Shown here in pieces: positions 1 through 12,719 of a DNA stretch of 64,000 nt. A model generated the notes under the pieces. That model searched no databases. It had not been told where the DNA came from and worked only from the letters and a program-made list of their open reading frames with translations. Location of the stretch: positions 5,952,001-6,016,000 of the forward strand of contig NC_088300.1 in NCBI RefSeq assembly GCF_032854445.1. The letters are read 5' to 3'. The translations under genes were made by a program, and so were the position numbers. How positions within the stretch are numbered: position 1 is the first letter of the stretch; the number at the start of each line of letters is the position of its first letter. The stretch comes from Liolophura sinensis (Eukaryota > Mollusca > Polyplacophora > Chitonida > Chitonidae).

Positions 1-2690
1 ATAACGGGAATTACAGTTTGAAATCAAAGCAACCAACATTTGACGAACCACTAGTTTCGCAAAAAGTACGATGTTAAAATTTTACGTAAGTTGTACTTTA
101 CCTCGTGATGGAATGAAGTCAACATGTGATAACTGTTTTCAACAAATCACACCGCTACGTCAGTGACGTAAAAGTAAAACTGTGTGAAGTAAAACTAAAG
201 CTGACTGACAACAAAAGTTATCAGAAAGCTCATAATTTATTTGCAGAAGTTGAGCAGTGTGTCGTACTTAGTTCTTAAAGAGCGTAGTGCGAAATAAACA
301 ATGAAACAGTTAATCCTTGATATATCAGAAACGCATGCAGTTATTCGAACATGCCCCGTGTACTTAAAACATAATTTAGAAATGCACTTATTACCCGTAC
401 ACTATTCAAGGTCCAAACTGACACGAACATCTGCGTGAGCCCATGAACATGTTACCCCATTCAAGAAGGATTCCTGTACTTGGGTGGTTATAACAGTTAA
501 TAATCAGCAAAGTATAAGAGTTAGTTTGCTGATGGAAGTCTTGTTCCATCCCAGATGCCGTCCCTACTATGATAAACCTGTGTGTGGGTGCAGCGTGATA
601 CATCGTGCAGTTCATGCTTTTTATACCAGAAAATGGAAGTTCGTGAAACAATTGTTCTAGGTGAATAAATAATGCAGGTTTAATGAAGAGCTATTCCTGG
701 AATGCTTACCTAGTGATTCTTGTAAATTTTACACGGTCTCAGAATAAACTACACACGGTAATCATTGCTCATACCAGGCCATAATAGGCGGAGTATCTCG
801 AGTCAAGTACTGTAAAGGTAAAACGGAAGCACTCTTCTCACACACCGCTGCATCTTTATTAGTCACGCAGAAAGGAATAAAGTTGGACGAGAACAATTGC
901 TCTTCTGGGAATATTTCAGATCTTTCACAACAACGACGAAGACTCGTATTGGCACCGAAAAGTCGTGTATAAAAAACTCGCTATCTATAAGAAATGTACT
1001 TGTTCAACTACCTATCAACTTCTAAATGCTAGTTAAAGATGTCTTTTACTGAGGCGTTTCTTCTGATCTTCTGTCTACTCTACTTCTAAGAACTCTAGCA
1101 GTCAATGAGTGATGCAACCATTCTGAAACCATTAAGAAGTTGGCTTCATTCGGAAGAGCTACAGGCTTGCTGATATTTTCCTGAAATGACACTTTATTGT
1201 GCTTTGTGTTCTTGAGACATGACACAGACGTATTAATCAATAAATATGTCTATTTTTCATAAGTTTTAAGGTGTCACCAGGGTGATTGGTTATATATATA
1301 TGCAGAGGTGTTTTTCGCCACGAGAGTGGAAAAAGAAATGTTAAAGGTTTTCTTGGTAAAATGGTGGATCGATTTTTACACTCTGTTCCCTCTTTCCCTT
1401 CGACCTCGCCCAGTAAATTTCTGACGTGTTAAGTTGTGAAGCTCAACAATGAAACAATACTCAAACGTTTGATGGGGGCAATAAATTCTGAAGTACAGAT
1501 TATGGTATAGGTACAGATTATGCGCGTTGTGTGAAAATAAAACACGTTTAAAAATTGCAGTGATAATATTCTATCGTGTTGGACAATGCTGTGTGTATTT
1601 CTTCACTGATGATTGTACAATACCGTAATGTTACAGGACGTATATCACCAAACAATCCAATCACTAAATTGTTGGATAGCTTTGAACTGTTTTTACCAAA
1701 ACGCTGACACACGCTACTTACTTGGTAAAAATGATAATGCCAGTTCTCTTGACATCCTGTCGGATAATGGCCCAAGTTTGTTGAATGATCTTCACCTGTC
1801 TATCGGTCAGGTATTTGCTGAGTTTCTCACTCCGTGGATACACCGTACACACACCGTGGTAATTGCCCATCTCCGCTCTTCATGTCATGTCCAGCGCTCG
1901 CCACAGCATGGTCGGCTCAGACATCCAGTCAGCAAGGCACTCGAGTTCAGTTTGGCGTAGAAATCTGGGAAACCGTAAGCGTTATGAGGTTTGGACCTTT
2001 GCTCCACAGCATCACGACTGCATCCGGTGCCTTGAAACGTCATACGGGAGCTTCAGGTGGGCGATCCGTCACGTGACAAGGGTACACCAGCTCCACCAAA
2101 GACGCACGTGACTTCTCTGTTTACAGCTCTTCCACTTACGTACCTTATCGGCTGAGGGTCTGAGTGGTGAGAAATGATGGCGGTGTCGATTCGCTGACCG
2201 CCACTCGGATTAGCTGCCATAGTAAACCGTGCCAATATTTGACAGATCAATCGCTTTCACTTACAACCCTATATCAGACATATTGTCCAGGATCAGTCCA
2301 AATATTGACAAATAATCTAACATTGCGGCTGTGGCGATCTACAAGGCCGTTCCCCTCACCAGGAAACTTGAACACCCGGGATTCTGACCACTTTGCAGCC
2401 TTTGACAATGCGCGGATATGGAAGCCTTAAACTGTGAAAGCCAACCGGCTGGCTCTCCAAACCCATCAGACTGGCTGAAGTCGAGCTATAATAGAGCCCG
2501 TTTGCATTACAGTAGCAAAGAGATTGCCTATTACACTCTTCTTGGTGTGTACTTTGTCCTGTCCGTCATGGCTAATATATACCAGATATCATTACTTCAA
2601 TGGACGAACTGTGTACAGCTGTCCTATTAGTACAATCTAGTTTTTCACCGAACTTGCACAGAGGAAGAAATGTCAATCTTTCTGTGGCCG
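1..2690. other. No gene recognised
   Basis: Both strands carry only short open frames without a recognisable domain, good start context or paired splice sites. There is a (TA)n-like stretch near 1293-1302. Nothing here can be supported as a gene. Confidence 0.6.
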
Positions 2691-2699
2691 CTAACCTAT

Positions 2700-3600
2700 A
2701 CACTTGGTATATGGTCTAAGATAGTGACGCGATATTGTCTGTCATGGAAGTTCAGATCGTTGCTGCCATATCGTCAATAATAGTACTTCATATCGTGATG
2801 CGATACCGTCAGGCTAAGATACCATACGGTCTATGATAGTTACTGAGATCTGAGATCGTCTATAATCCTGGCTCAGGTCATGATGCGGTAAGATCTATGA
2901 TAGTGATGCGACAGCGTCTATGATAGAGGCTCAAATCGTGATGAGATATCATGTATAAAAGTACCTCATATCGTGATCCGATACCATCCATGATCGTATC
3001 ATCTATGTTCGTTATGCGATACCGTCTATAAAAGAGGCTCACATCGTGATTCGATACTGTTTATGATAGTGGCTCAATCGTGATGAAATATGATCTATGA
3101 AAGGAGCTCACATCGTGTTGTGATATCATTTATGATCAGGATGCCATACCGTCTTTGAAAGAGCTTTAATTCGTCAAATCATACTGTCTATGATAGTGGC
3201 CCATATCGTGATAACTTACTGAAACGATACTGTGATAGTGGCTGACATGGTGATGTGATACTGTCTGTGACAGTTGCGCAGATATCGATCGTGATGCGAT
3301 ACTGTCTTTGACAGTGACTGACATCGTAATGCGATGCTCTCGATGACAGTGGCTCACATCGTGATTCGATACTGTTTGTGATAGTCGTTTAGATATCGAT
3401 CCTGACGCGATACTGTCGATGATAGTGGCTCCCATCTTGATGCAGCACTGTTTATGATAGTGGCTCCCATCGTGATGCGATACTGTCTATGATCGTGATG
3501 TGATACCGCCTATGATGGAAGTTCAAATCGTGATGCGATACCGTCTATGGTAGTCGCCCAGTTTGTGATGCATAACTTCTACGGTATGGGCTGATGTCGC
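2700..3600. repeat. ~35-bp tandem satellite, degenerate
   Basis: The words 'gatagtggctcacatcgtga' and 'gcgatactgtctatgat' recur throughout, spaced by roughly 35 bp with many substitutions and length changes. About two dozen diverged units are visible. The open frames here on either strand are translations of the repeat, not genes. Confidence 0.8.
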
Positions 3601-3703
3601 GATGAAATGCATGATAGTGGTAATTAATGCAATTAATATCTGGCGGCCGGTTGTCTACGTTTACCCATTCGCCTTAAGTACTTTCAGGCCTGGTACGGCT
3701 TTA

Positions 3704-3955
3704 ATTTGTTTATTTATTTATTTCATTGCTGTTTTACGCCTTACTCAAAAATGTTTCACCAATACGACGGCGGCCAGCATTATGTTGGTAGGAAACCGGG
3801 CAGAGCCAGGGGGAACTCACGACCATCTGCAGGCTGCTTTCAGACCTTCCCACTTACGGCCTGACAGGAAGCCAGCATGAGCTGGACATGAGCTCACAAC
3901 GACTACAATGGTGAGAGGCGCTGACAAGCTAACCACCTCGGTCACGGAGGCCCTC
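3704..3955 (-). mobile_element. tRNA-derived SINE, near full length
   Basis: Read on the minus strand it begins with the tRNA-like head (GGGCCTCCGTGACCGAGGTGG, with A-box-like and B-box-like words), passes through the shared body ('ccagcatgagctgg', 'gaaggtctgaaagc') and ends in the family tail (GTATTGGTGAAACATTTTTG, then an AAATA repeat). It is flanked by a perfect 12-bp duplication, GGTACGGCTTTA, at 3692-3703 and 3956-3967. That is a classic target-site duplication and fixes both ends. Divergence from the cleaner copies shows it is not very recent. Confidence 0.9.
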
Positions 3956-3967
3956 GGTACGGCTTTA

Positions 3968-4890
3968 CGTTGTTTTTCGCACATCTATAGACCTTGCGGC
4001 AGTGGTATGTGAGGTCGTTTTAATGCGTAAAGGTTTCCAATATATAGGATCTTATAGAAAGCTAAGTAGAGTTGATGTGCTGGGTTATTTCCAAATATTA
4101 TTTTAGAAATGATAAAGTTATGATGCTTTGATGAAAACTAAAATTGTTCAAACGAGTTACAACAAACATTTGTATTTTATGTGTAAATGAAGGTGTATCT
4201 AATTTAATGTCTGACTATGTAATTGTAGGCGTTTGGGTTTTTACCACTGAGACTCTGGAGTCATTATCCCCTCGAAACACGTAGTCAGGTTTACTCAGCG
4301 AAGAACGCTCGTGACCTCGTAATGAAGGCCAGTTGATTTTCTGCCCCATTGCCATTATGCGGTTGAATTGGTCTCACCGATAACAAATTTATCCACCACT
4401 CATCTTAGATTCTGGAAATATGGACCAATCAAAAACTGTCTCCCTTTCCATGATTAGTGTGAACTGGGTATAGTTTTAGGGTGTGATCTTCATATTTTTG
4501 GCAGCCACGTAGTCAGATCTTATACGTCCAACTTAAGGGTGTGGTCGTTTGAGCCTGTCTGGATACATTTGGATATAATACTGCTATTTGTCGGCTCTGG
4601 GTCAGCCTCTTGACGATCTCTCTATTCTCTGAAAATTGAAAGTTTGACTGTGTCATTTTGCAGGTGAATTCATTGTCATTTCACATTATAGCCAGGTTAT
4701 TGTTTTAGCTCTGTTTTAGCACTCTTGCTTCCTTCGTTCCACCAGCTTTTAAGTGAAGATCTAGTCGGCCCAATATCCTTATATTATGAAGAGTAGTGTT
4801 GATCAGGTCCGCATCTATAAGGCACAATGCAGCAGGGTAAAAATGTCGACATGGAGACATTTCCATATGTAGCGCTGTAAAGTATATCTT
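3968..4890. other. No gene recognised
   Basis: AT-rich non-repetitive sequence between a SINE and a tandem array. No open frame with a domain and no exon-like segment was seen on either strand. Confidence 0.55.
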
Positions 4891-4892
4891 CA

Positions 4893-5240
4893 GTCGTTAT
4901 ATCGGCGGTTCTCATTCACCAGACGTTATATCGGCGGTTCTCATTCACTAGACGTTATGTGTCGGTGGTTCGCATTCACTTGACGTTATGTGTCGGCGAC
5001 TCTCATTCACCAGACGTTATATCGGCGGTTCTCATTCACCAGACGTTATGTGTCGGCGGTTCGCATTCACTTGACGTTATGTGTCGGCGATTCTCATTCA
5101 CCAGACGTTATATCGGCGGTTCTCATTCACTAGACGTTATGTGTCGGCGGTTCGCATTCACTAGACGTTATATCAGCGGTTCTCATTCACTAGACGTTGT
5201 ATCGGCGGTTCTCATTCACTAGACGTTATATCGGCGGTTT
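4893..5240. repeat. 29-31-bp tandem array (about 11 units)
   Basis: Units read 'cgttatatcggcggttctca' followed by 'ttcaccaga' or 'ttcactaga'. A variant with 'cgttatgtgtcggcggttcg' is 2 bp longer. Two unit types alternate, which indicates higher-order duplication. The 87-codon open frame across it is a product of the repeat. Confidence 0.9.
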
Positions 5241-5244
5241 GCTA

Positions 5245-8160
5245 GCTTTGAACAACCATAATGTACATGTAGCAAAATATGTGAAAGAAACATATCCACC
5301 TTCATTTGATATACTGTAAACTACAGACTGAGCAGATTTTGGAGGAAGGATGATCATGGGAACATTGTAATGCTAGCAGAGAAACATTATTATACCCAAT
5401 AGTCGTTATATGGAAACACTGAGGGACAAAATCGACATTTAAATGTTTTATATAAAATGTAGCGAACAGCTTTCAACACGCTATATGAGCTTCTGCCAGT
5501 TTCCGCTTATCGGAGTCTTTGTTGAAACACACTGATGAGAGTTTCCTACTTTCACTTTATAAACAACCACTTATTTCCAATAAACTAGGTTTTGTCTGAT
5601 GGATGTCTCAATTGACATTGCAATTTTCTGAGCTTGAACGCTTAAATATAGAAATCAAAAAGGTTGGCCCTCCCTTTCAAGAGATGACCCATTCGGTAAA
5701 AACGTTAAGTGTGTTGTGATATGGATAATATAATGGTTCAGTAACCTTACAAATGACAGTTTACAGACTTGTCTGACGTCAGTATTGCTTCTATTTTTGG
5801 TCCCATATTTGCTTTCTGCAAAAACAACAAATTGATTATTACTGGGGAAATTGGAGTTCTCAGTGTAAAAAAATAGGGGTATAGTAGCATTTGTCCACAG
5901 GACTATGGCTAGTGGCACTAATACCGACAATATCCTCGTATAGCAGTCCTCCAGAGCTCTGCTCAAGTCTTTATACGCAGTTGTTCCTAAAAGTGTTCAG
6001 AGAGCACTCACCCTGTAGATTTCTTCACGAGACGGAAATGAGTTTACCGAAATCCGTCAGAAGCCGTCATCCACAGAAACAATTTTCTCATCTTTCTTGT
6101 GGTAAGCTTCACGATCCCATCATTAAAATAAACACATTGGCTCTTTTGGTTTAATTCGCAGCTATGTGTGGTACTTCCTCCTTGCACAATCTCCCACTAA
6201 TACGTTTTAGTATTCCTGCACTTTACAATTTATCATCTAATCCCCAATTCCGCGCCGCTTACTTCTAACTGTTAAACCCATTAGCCGTACAAGAAAAGGT
6301 GACACTGAATGTACGGATTAGACTTTTTGTTTTTGTTTTATCTTCAGAATTATAAGTTTACACATGTTCGAATTTTAAGGTGGTGGTGTGATGTATATAG
6401 CGAGCATCAGGCCTCGCCTATATGGCCTCGTCATATAGGCCTCTCGCTAAACAAATGAGATCTTTTCATTTCTGCATGAGAAAGATTTCATTTAGGATAA
6501 GCTTACAGAAACGTCATCCATAGGTAAATACAAAGATGGATATGTCAGTGTGGCATATCTAATGGGCTCTGAGTCTCAGTTGTAACATCTCTTACAAAAG
6601 ATATAAATTTCCTCCAAGCAGTTGAAATCAAGACGCGTATGTTTTGCTGTACTTTAGGCTTTGTCATGGACAACTAACATTATACCCTGATGGACGGAAC
6701 TATGAAACTGTCAAGGGCCTCTTTTGCACCTTTTAGATGTGATCAGATTTATTACACTCCATCCCCTTTTTCAGCTGTCATTATTTGTGTCTTTGTTCAG
6801 AATATTAAATAATAGAACGCAGTAGACAATGGATTCTTAGTACAGCTAGTAGATATCCCCTTCTTTAATATGCGACATTATATTTACTGTAATACATGCA
6901 TCCTAAAGGCCCGTGGTTACGTGCCTACTTTACGGTAATTCTCCGGATAATTCCATGATTTTGTTCAAAACTGCGTGAAACTCATGCTGAAATTCTAAGA
7001 AAATTAAAGAATGAAGAGATTTATCCAGAAGTTACAAGGCTCGTTAGAAAAACATAATCAGTGGCATTCCCCATTAATCTGGGTGGTGCCCCTCACTGTG
7101 AAAAGTAAGAAAGTGATTCTCAGAAAAGCAATTGTTCTGGGGTGGACATAAGAAAACTTTGTACACAGTACTCTCGATGAAATCATTGCGTTGAAAAATA
7201 TTACGGGACATATACTAACGTCTAAAAGCAGGGCACAAGTATATCTGAAATGAAAAGCCGAAGTGAAGTCCAGAGTTTACCGTTTTCATGTTTAATGGGC
7301 ATTTCATATCCCTTTATAGATATGTCATTGCTAATGGCATGCATGGTGATGCTTTTCACATGTTTTGCTGAAATTCCTAAGTCTTCCGATGTGTGGTCTT
7401 GTGAGACCGTAAAGCGGTTGCGTGACTGAGATGTCTCTATAGGTAGACGATACTTTGGCCACAAACTTGATACCAAAATCTATTCTGAGTTTCAGCACAC
7501 GTCTATGGGGAAATACGACAGCAGCTGCTCTCAACATTTCTGACCTGAACAGCTCTGTGGCCAGTCTCGTGGGATCTCGAACTGGTTTATGTTTTCACCA
7601 TCAATCGTCAGATGAATCGGGTGATGAAATAACCGGATAATCAAACGGACCTGAAAGACGAGGGAATGTTTTTATACATTAGTCTGTTTTTGCCTCATAA
7701 TACCCAGTTCTTCAAAACTAATACGTTAATATGCACATCACATTACTTTCACATAAAAGGCTAATGACCTGAAGGGCATTGCCGTGAATGCCATCATATA
7801 TATTAGGCCATGTATTCGCGATATATAAAGGCTTCTGGGTCTGCGTCATTGTGCTTTGATGCTAACCCCCCTCGGCTACACAAGCCACAAGAATTATTAA
7901 GAAGCACGGTGATAATCTGCTCGACAATCTGCTCATATTTAATCAAAAGAGAACCGCTTCTATTTTCAAGATCGGCCATATGGAATTTTGATCAATTAAA
8001 CCGCAGAAAGCGAATATTAGTTATTAGATTTAAATATTATACCTTCTTGTTAGAATAACAACTGATTTCTTGTAGTGAGAAGATGGGTCACACTGAAAAA
8101 ATGTTTCCAAAATACACGAACCTATAATTTCTCTCATTCAAATGACAAGTATGTATATGT
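5245..8160. other. No gene recognised
   Basis: No coding region could be supported. Open frames around 5655-6154 and 7222-7640 overlap on opposite strands, show no domain and have no matching splice context. A small palindromic stretch built from 'cctatatgg' and 'catatagg' lies near 6415-6443. Confidence 0.5.
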
Positions 8161-8167
8161 AGGCCCT

Positions 8168-8370
8168 GTGTCATATGTACGGTGGACAAGGGTATACCAA
8201 GAAAATATTGCTTTGTCTGCAAGATCGTGCCGTTTATCCTGACGTTGACGTTGTAGTTTCCATGACATCCACGGGTGTGGAATTTGGTGCCAGACGCCAA
8301 CGAGCGTGTCACATGTGTCCGTCATTGCCGTTTGACAATATTACTGTATACTTTCCGGTCGCGATATCCT
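8168..8370 (-). pseudogene. GH10 pseudogene remnant, exon 12 (C-terminal domain)
   Basis: On the minus strand this segment parallels the last exon of GH10-A. The shared words include ACACATGTGACACG, TGGCGTCTGGCACCAA and, in translation, RSLASGTKF, GNYNV and RING. The upstream part (normally NSAGKRYIDLVH) is scrambled by substitutions and indels. The downstream part loses the FSLGK end and runs on without the expected stop. With the exon 11 remnant at 10933-11150 it forms the 3' end of a third, dead GH10 copy in the same orientation as A and B. It resembles A more than B, so it probably derives from an A-like duplicate. Confidence 0.85.
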
Positions 8371-8534
8371 AAATTCATTGTAGATCTGTTTATAAAATTT
8401 TGCGAAAGGAGCTCATAAAACATTGTCGAAAGAGCCCAATAATGTTATAATAATAGTGGCCATTACTGAGAGAAAATGTAAAAATAACAGAAAATATATA
8501 TACATGTGATGTATGAAGTATTTGTTTTACACTG

Positions 8535-8642
8535 CAGATGGACACCGGGCGCTGGCCGCTTTCCTCCCACCATAATGTAGGCCGCCGCCGTGAGTGAAAT
8601 ATTCTTAAGTACGGCATAAAACACTAATCAGTTACATAAATA
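8535..8642 (+). mobile_element. SINE 3' fragment
   Basis: Contains the family 3' half: 'cctcccaccataatg', 'gtgaaatattcttaagtacg', 'cataaaacactaatca', ending in 'cataaata'. The tRNA-like head is absent, so the copy is 5'-truncated. Confidence 0.8.
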
Positions 8643-8734
8643 ATCTGCTTTACATGAGGTCTTCTATTGCCCTTTGCTTGGTTGCCATGGTCACAAGGCC
8701 TGAACACATATACAGATTAGGTTCTAGCCGTAGT

Positions 8735-8900
8735 GTTATGCATGAGGTTGAAGTTGCTACAATTTAAACATTTACATGAACAGTTAGAATGAAGTACGAA
8801 CTGTGGTTAACTGACAGAAGACCAGATCTCAGCGGCTGTGTGCTATAACTTCCCCATTACCACACTGTCGCCCCTGCTCTACTTATAATCTCTAGCTGTA
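8735..8900 (+). repeat. Copy of the 'acatttacatga' foldback family
   Basis: Shares 'catttacatga', 'cagttagaat', 'ctgac', 'ccattaccacactgtcg' and 'ctgctctact' in the same order as the element at 12236-12440. Only one arm is recognisable here. Confidence 0.65.
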
Positions 8901-10780
8901 GTCTTTTCTTATTTTGTCTGTTTTATTTTGTCGCCTATATTCAGCTCTCTGTAAAATCAGTTATGGTCGTTACGAAAATTGACTTTCGTCGTGGACACTT
9001 AACATGTTAAAATGATTTTTCTAATTCATAGTGCTAAACTTTATAAGCTTGCGTTCGAAAAGAATACTTTATTGCGTCGGGTGACGACATGTATGATAAT
9101 TCAAAAAAAAGTTGAATGCCGGGCAGTGGGATGGAGAGATATTTGTTTTATCATAGTGCGCCCGTAGCGGTTAGGCTAGACTCCACGTAGTAACAAAGCT
9201 CACACTACTGTCTACATACGTATTTTTATAACAGAACTTGATTTGCTAACTTCGAACTCTGAGGACAAGTTGATGTGGGATCATACAGCTACAAGAGATA
9301 AAATAAATTTCATTTTTTAAGGTTATATTATACTAAAATATGGCAGTTTCAGAAACAGGGTTTAGTCTAAAGTCGATCACAGGTAACTGGGGCCACTTTC
9401 CCACAATTTCTCGTACATTTCTTCGCAAAAGACCTTGTCTATTGTTTTTAATATTTTTTCCATTTTTTCTTTCAGGCGAGAAGGGTATTTGATAATATTT
9501 TTGTATTGGGACAACAATTCGATATATACCGTCTTTGCATACTAATGTTCTAAATAAGGATGTGATACATGTCTAATAAATTTAGTTAAGCATAAAATTT
9601 GTTTTTTTTATATCCTAACAGATGGATTTAATCTAAACTATGATAATATTTATGATTGTATTAAAAATATAAATATGATCAAATTTCAGGCTGAACACAT
9701 TTGTTAGCTGAAAAACCATATTCTAGAGCAAATATATTTATTAAACATGTTTTACGTCCTCATTTATGCCATTATTTCACAAAGACAATATAAGCAAAGA
9801 GGTGGTCCCGAATACCCACCGCACAAGAAGTATTTTAAAGTGTCTTTTTCTCTTTAAAGATAAATAAAAAAAGTAACTTTTCGCACGCTTTCATGGGAAC
9901 TTTATGTAAGTTTTATGTTTTCTCAACCTTTAAAATATCCACATACAGAACATAGGTAGTGACTTTTTCAGCCAATCATAGAACTGCAATGGCCATCCAT
10001 AGTACATGTATAGCCAATCGTTGGTAGCTACTTGCTATCAAAGACCACTTCAGCAATTTGGTGCTCGAACTCCCCACAAAAAAGTTTTTTTTAATAACAT
10101 GGCTCAACATTTCATAGGGCTTCCTTTGCCACCCATAGAACAGGGACTGTCAAATGCAAATACAACGATGTATCACGTTGCTAGGACTCAAATCTTATAA
10201 AGCTTAATCATTTCGGCATTTTTTAGCACACTTTAAAAACTATACTTTGTCCTCAACAGAACAGAGGTAAGGTATTTAGTAAAGTTGCAAAGTTCTTAGT
10301 AACTCGAGAATATTTTGATTTTCTTTGTGCTTTTTGATTAACAGATATATAAAGTAGCTTTTTTGTTGAATTACAGTATGGCGTGTATCATCCCTGTTCG
10401 GGCTTGAAAACTCAAAATGTTCGTTTTCACTCACTCACTCACTCACTCACTCACTCACAACGACGTCCTTTACCCTTAAGCGATTTACCACCTGACAAAC
10501 ATTCATATTTATGTAGTATAATAATTTTGGCCTTTATTGTTGATTTAATGACATTTTGATTTAATCAGAGAATAATACCAGTGTATGACAGTGTCATTCT
10601 ACTTTATTTTGGTTTAGGGGACAATATTTGAACGTGTCACCTCACTTGAAAATTAGGCAATTTTACGAACTGTTCAATCAGGCGACCTACCGGTGTTCTC
10701 TGGACGCGTTGTTTAATAATTTTGATGTCGCCTAAGGCGTGAGTTCTTGGTGTAGAAAACAATCTGGAGGAAATTATAAA
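8900..10780. other. No gene recognised; (CACT)n microsatellite
   Basis: AT-rich sequence with no supportable exon on either strand. A pure tetranucleotide run, (CACT)n, occupies 10428-10458. Confidence 0.55.
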
Positions 10781-10784
10781 TTTG

Positions 10785-10890
10785 AAAAAATATTCTAACT
10801 GCGTTTTCTTGCAATAATATCGACGTCCAACATATCAAAATGAAAAGGTTGTCGTGTTACGCGTCAATTTCTTGGCGACAAGTTAAAAGG
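10785..10890 (+). repeat. Dispersed repeat, copy 1 (second copy near 30755)
   Basis: 'attctaactgcgttttcttg' followed by 'caataatatcgac' and 'gttgtcgtgttacgcgtca' is matched at 30755-30850 by 'cttctaactgcattttcctt', 'gtaataatatggac' and 'ctgttgcgtgtcac'. Element type is unknown. Confidence 0.5.
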
Positions 10891-10932
10891 AAACAGACTT
10901 TAGCATATGTGTTTCGTGCTACTGTGACCCAG

Positions 10933-11150
10933 CTTTATCTCGGGTCCGCTCACAAAAGCAGACAAATCTCCAGCGTAATGTGTTTCACCGCAAAATCCCA
11001 CATGATGATACCCTCCACAGACTGGGTTGCTGAACACGATATCATGGCTGCCTTGCATCCATCAGCGTTCTGATTCTCATCTGGATTCTGAACGTCTAGC
11101 TCCGTGCTCCATTACGCAAGTCTAGCCCTTGTCAACCAATCAGGGCCACT
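10933..11150 (-). pseudogene. GH10 pseudogene remnant, exon 11 (catalytic nucleophile exon)
   Basis: Minus-strand translation retains WSTELDV (the GH10 nucleophile motif) and DEN, then VEGIIMW, and after a frame change THYAGD and VSGPE. Aligned codon by codon with GH10-A exon 11, it has an in-frame TAA just before WSTELDV. A 1-bp deletion near the MWGF motif shifts the frame (218 bp against 219). The exon-final donor GT is replaced by CT. The exon cannot be coding. Exons 1-10 of this copy were not found in 11.2-16.5 kb. Confidence 0.88.
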
Positions 11151-12235
11151 GTAATAAAGTCTGAAAACTACATCTGTCGGCTTGTGTTATAAGTGAAGAT
11201 TTTCATTAAATTGAGATATAATAACGTCTAAATGCAACAAAATGGCGTAGGCGGAAGAGACGAGTTGATTTGGAGATTCACCGTGCAGAACCAGGGTAGG
11301 GTACTCAGTAGATATGATCTGGGGAAGGAGTGACTGACAGGTCACAGTCTATATGTCTGTATCAGATTTCTTTTAAGGGATTCCTGACCGAGTATATACA
11401 CTTTTAAATTTAGTCAGAAAAGAGAAAATTTACAATACAGATGTTCTTTAAATCTGAACAAGGTGAGCTTATCACTGAATACAGTTCAGATTGTCTTTCT
11501 TATGCATCGAACCTTCCCCAAGCGTGATCGTTGACATGTACACAACAGCCATCTTAAAATCGCAATCATTCCAAATGTCTAAAACGTAAAACTGATATCT
11601 CGCAAATTGGATATCTGAGAAGTTTCTGAAAAGTTAAGCGTCATACGCGAAACAGTATTAAACATTCCATCACATTAAAGTGCGTGCCTTAAATGTACGT
11701 CAGAGTGACATTAAGTGTCTGGAGTAAAGGATATTTTAAAGTTCAAAACTTGTCTCTGTTATAATAATATTTGACCAAGGGTGCTGAAATTTTTGTGAAA
11801 AGTATCTATTATCCTTTATAGCATGTGTGTTGAGTGTCAAAGTTTTTCTAGAGATCTTCACTCGCGCGTCCCTTCACATACTCCACGGGTCGAGAACACG
11901 AGAGTCGAAACTACCGAAAACTGCATGGTTTGTTTACTAGTTATTCTCTCGCGATTTTTGACAAACTGCGCTTGATTAGCAAGAACATATCGCGGTTTTA
12001 CTAATATCGCATTCCCGAATTCTCCACTCGCGCGTCCGTCATAACATACTCGGGTCGAGAATAGGAAAAACCGCGCGTAAAATTTTTTTGTTAATCTTGA
12101 CTCTTGTGTTCTTGAACCGTGAGAATTAAAAGGCGAGTGATTGCATCCGTCTCCATATGTTGGAACTATTTTAAATAACTGCAAGTTTAATGTACCATGT
12201 CAGACAGAGTGCCATCAAGTGTTTTGGGGGCACTA

Positions 12236-12710
12236 GTATTTAAGCATTTACATGAGCAGTTAGAATAACACTCTGACCCGAGCGTAAACTGACAACGGGC
12301 CTGATTTCACTGGTTTCCCGTGACCATTTGCCAGTTGTCACACTGTTGTCGCTGCTCTGGTTTTACTCTCTATACTGTACGTCTGTCACACTGTTGTCGC
12401 TGTTCTGGTTTTACTCTCTATGCTGTACGTCTGTCATACTGTCAGTTTCCTGATATCTGTTAAATAATGTGTGTTTGAATATTTGCACATTTACAAAAGA
12501 CACAATACTGTAAAGTAAAACCAGAGCAGCGACAACAGCGTGAAATCTGGCAATTACATGGTAATACCTAACCGGTGAAAGTCGACCTTTTGTCAGTTTA
12601 CCTCAGTGGGGGGTTTTTCTAACTATTCATGAAAATGCTTCAAAGGTAACAACAAACACGACCCTATAGCACTTTGGCTCAGGCGGAATTGAAAATGTAG
12701 AATTGGTGAA
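12236..12710. mobile_element. Foldback (long inverted repeat) element
   Basis: The left arm (12236-12440) reads 'aagcatttacatgagcagtt', 'ctgacaacgggcctgatttc', 'ccagttgtcacactgttgtc'. The right arm (12505-12650) carries their reverse complement: 'accagagcagcgacaacagc', 'gtcagtttacctcag', 'tcatgaaaatgctt'. The left arm also contains a 53-bp direct duplication ('gtctgtcacactgttgtcgc', 12371-12440). Diverged copies occur at 8735, 34527, 36040 and 63080. No transposase is visible, so it would be non-autonomous. Confidence 0.75.
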
Positions 12711-12719
12711 ATGGTTATA

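Noticed and set aside
2700-3600. CRISPR-like array
   Set aside because: Units drift throughout with no constant repeat separated by unique spacers; the genome is eukaryotic.
4959-5222. 87-codon frame with LDVMCRR-type repeats
   Set aside because: Translation of the 29-31-bp tandem array.
11858-12184. 108-codon minus-strand frame
   Set aside because: Contains two copies of a local repeat ('cactcgcgcgtcc' ... 'cgggtcgaga'); no domain, no splice context and no relation to the GH10 pseudogene.
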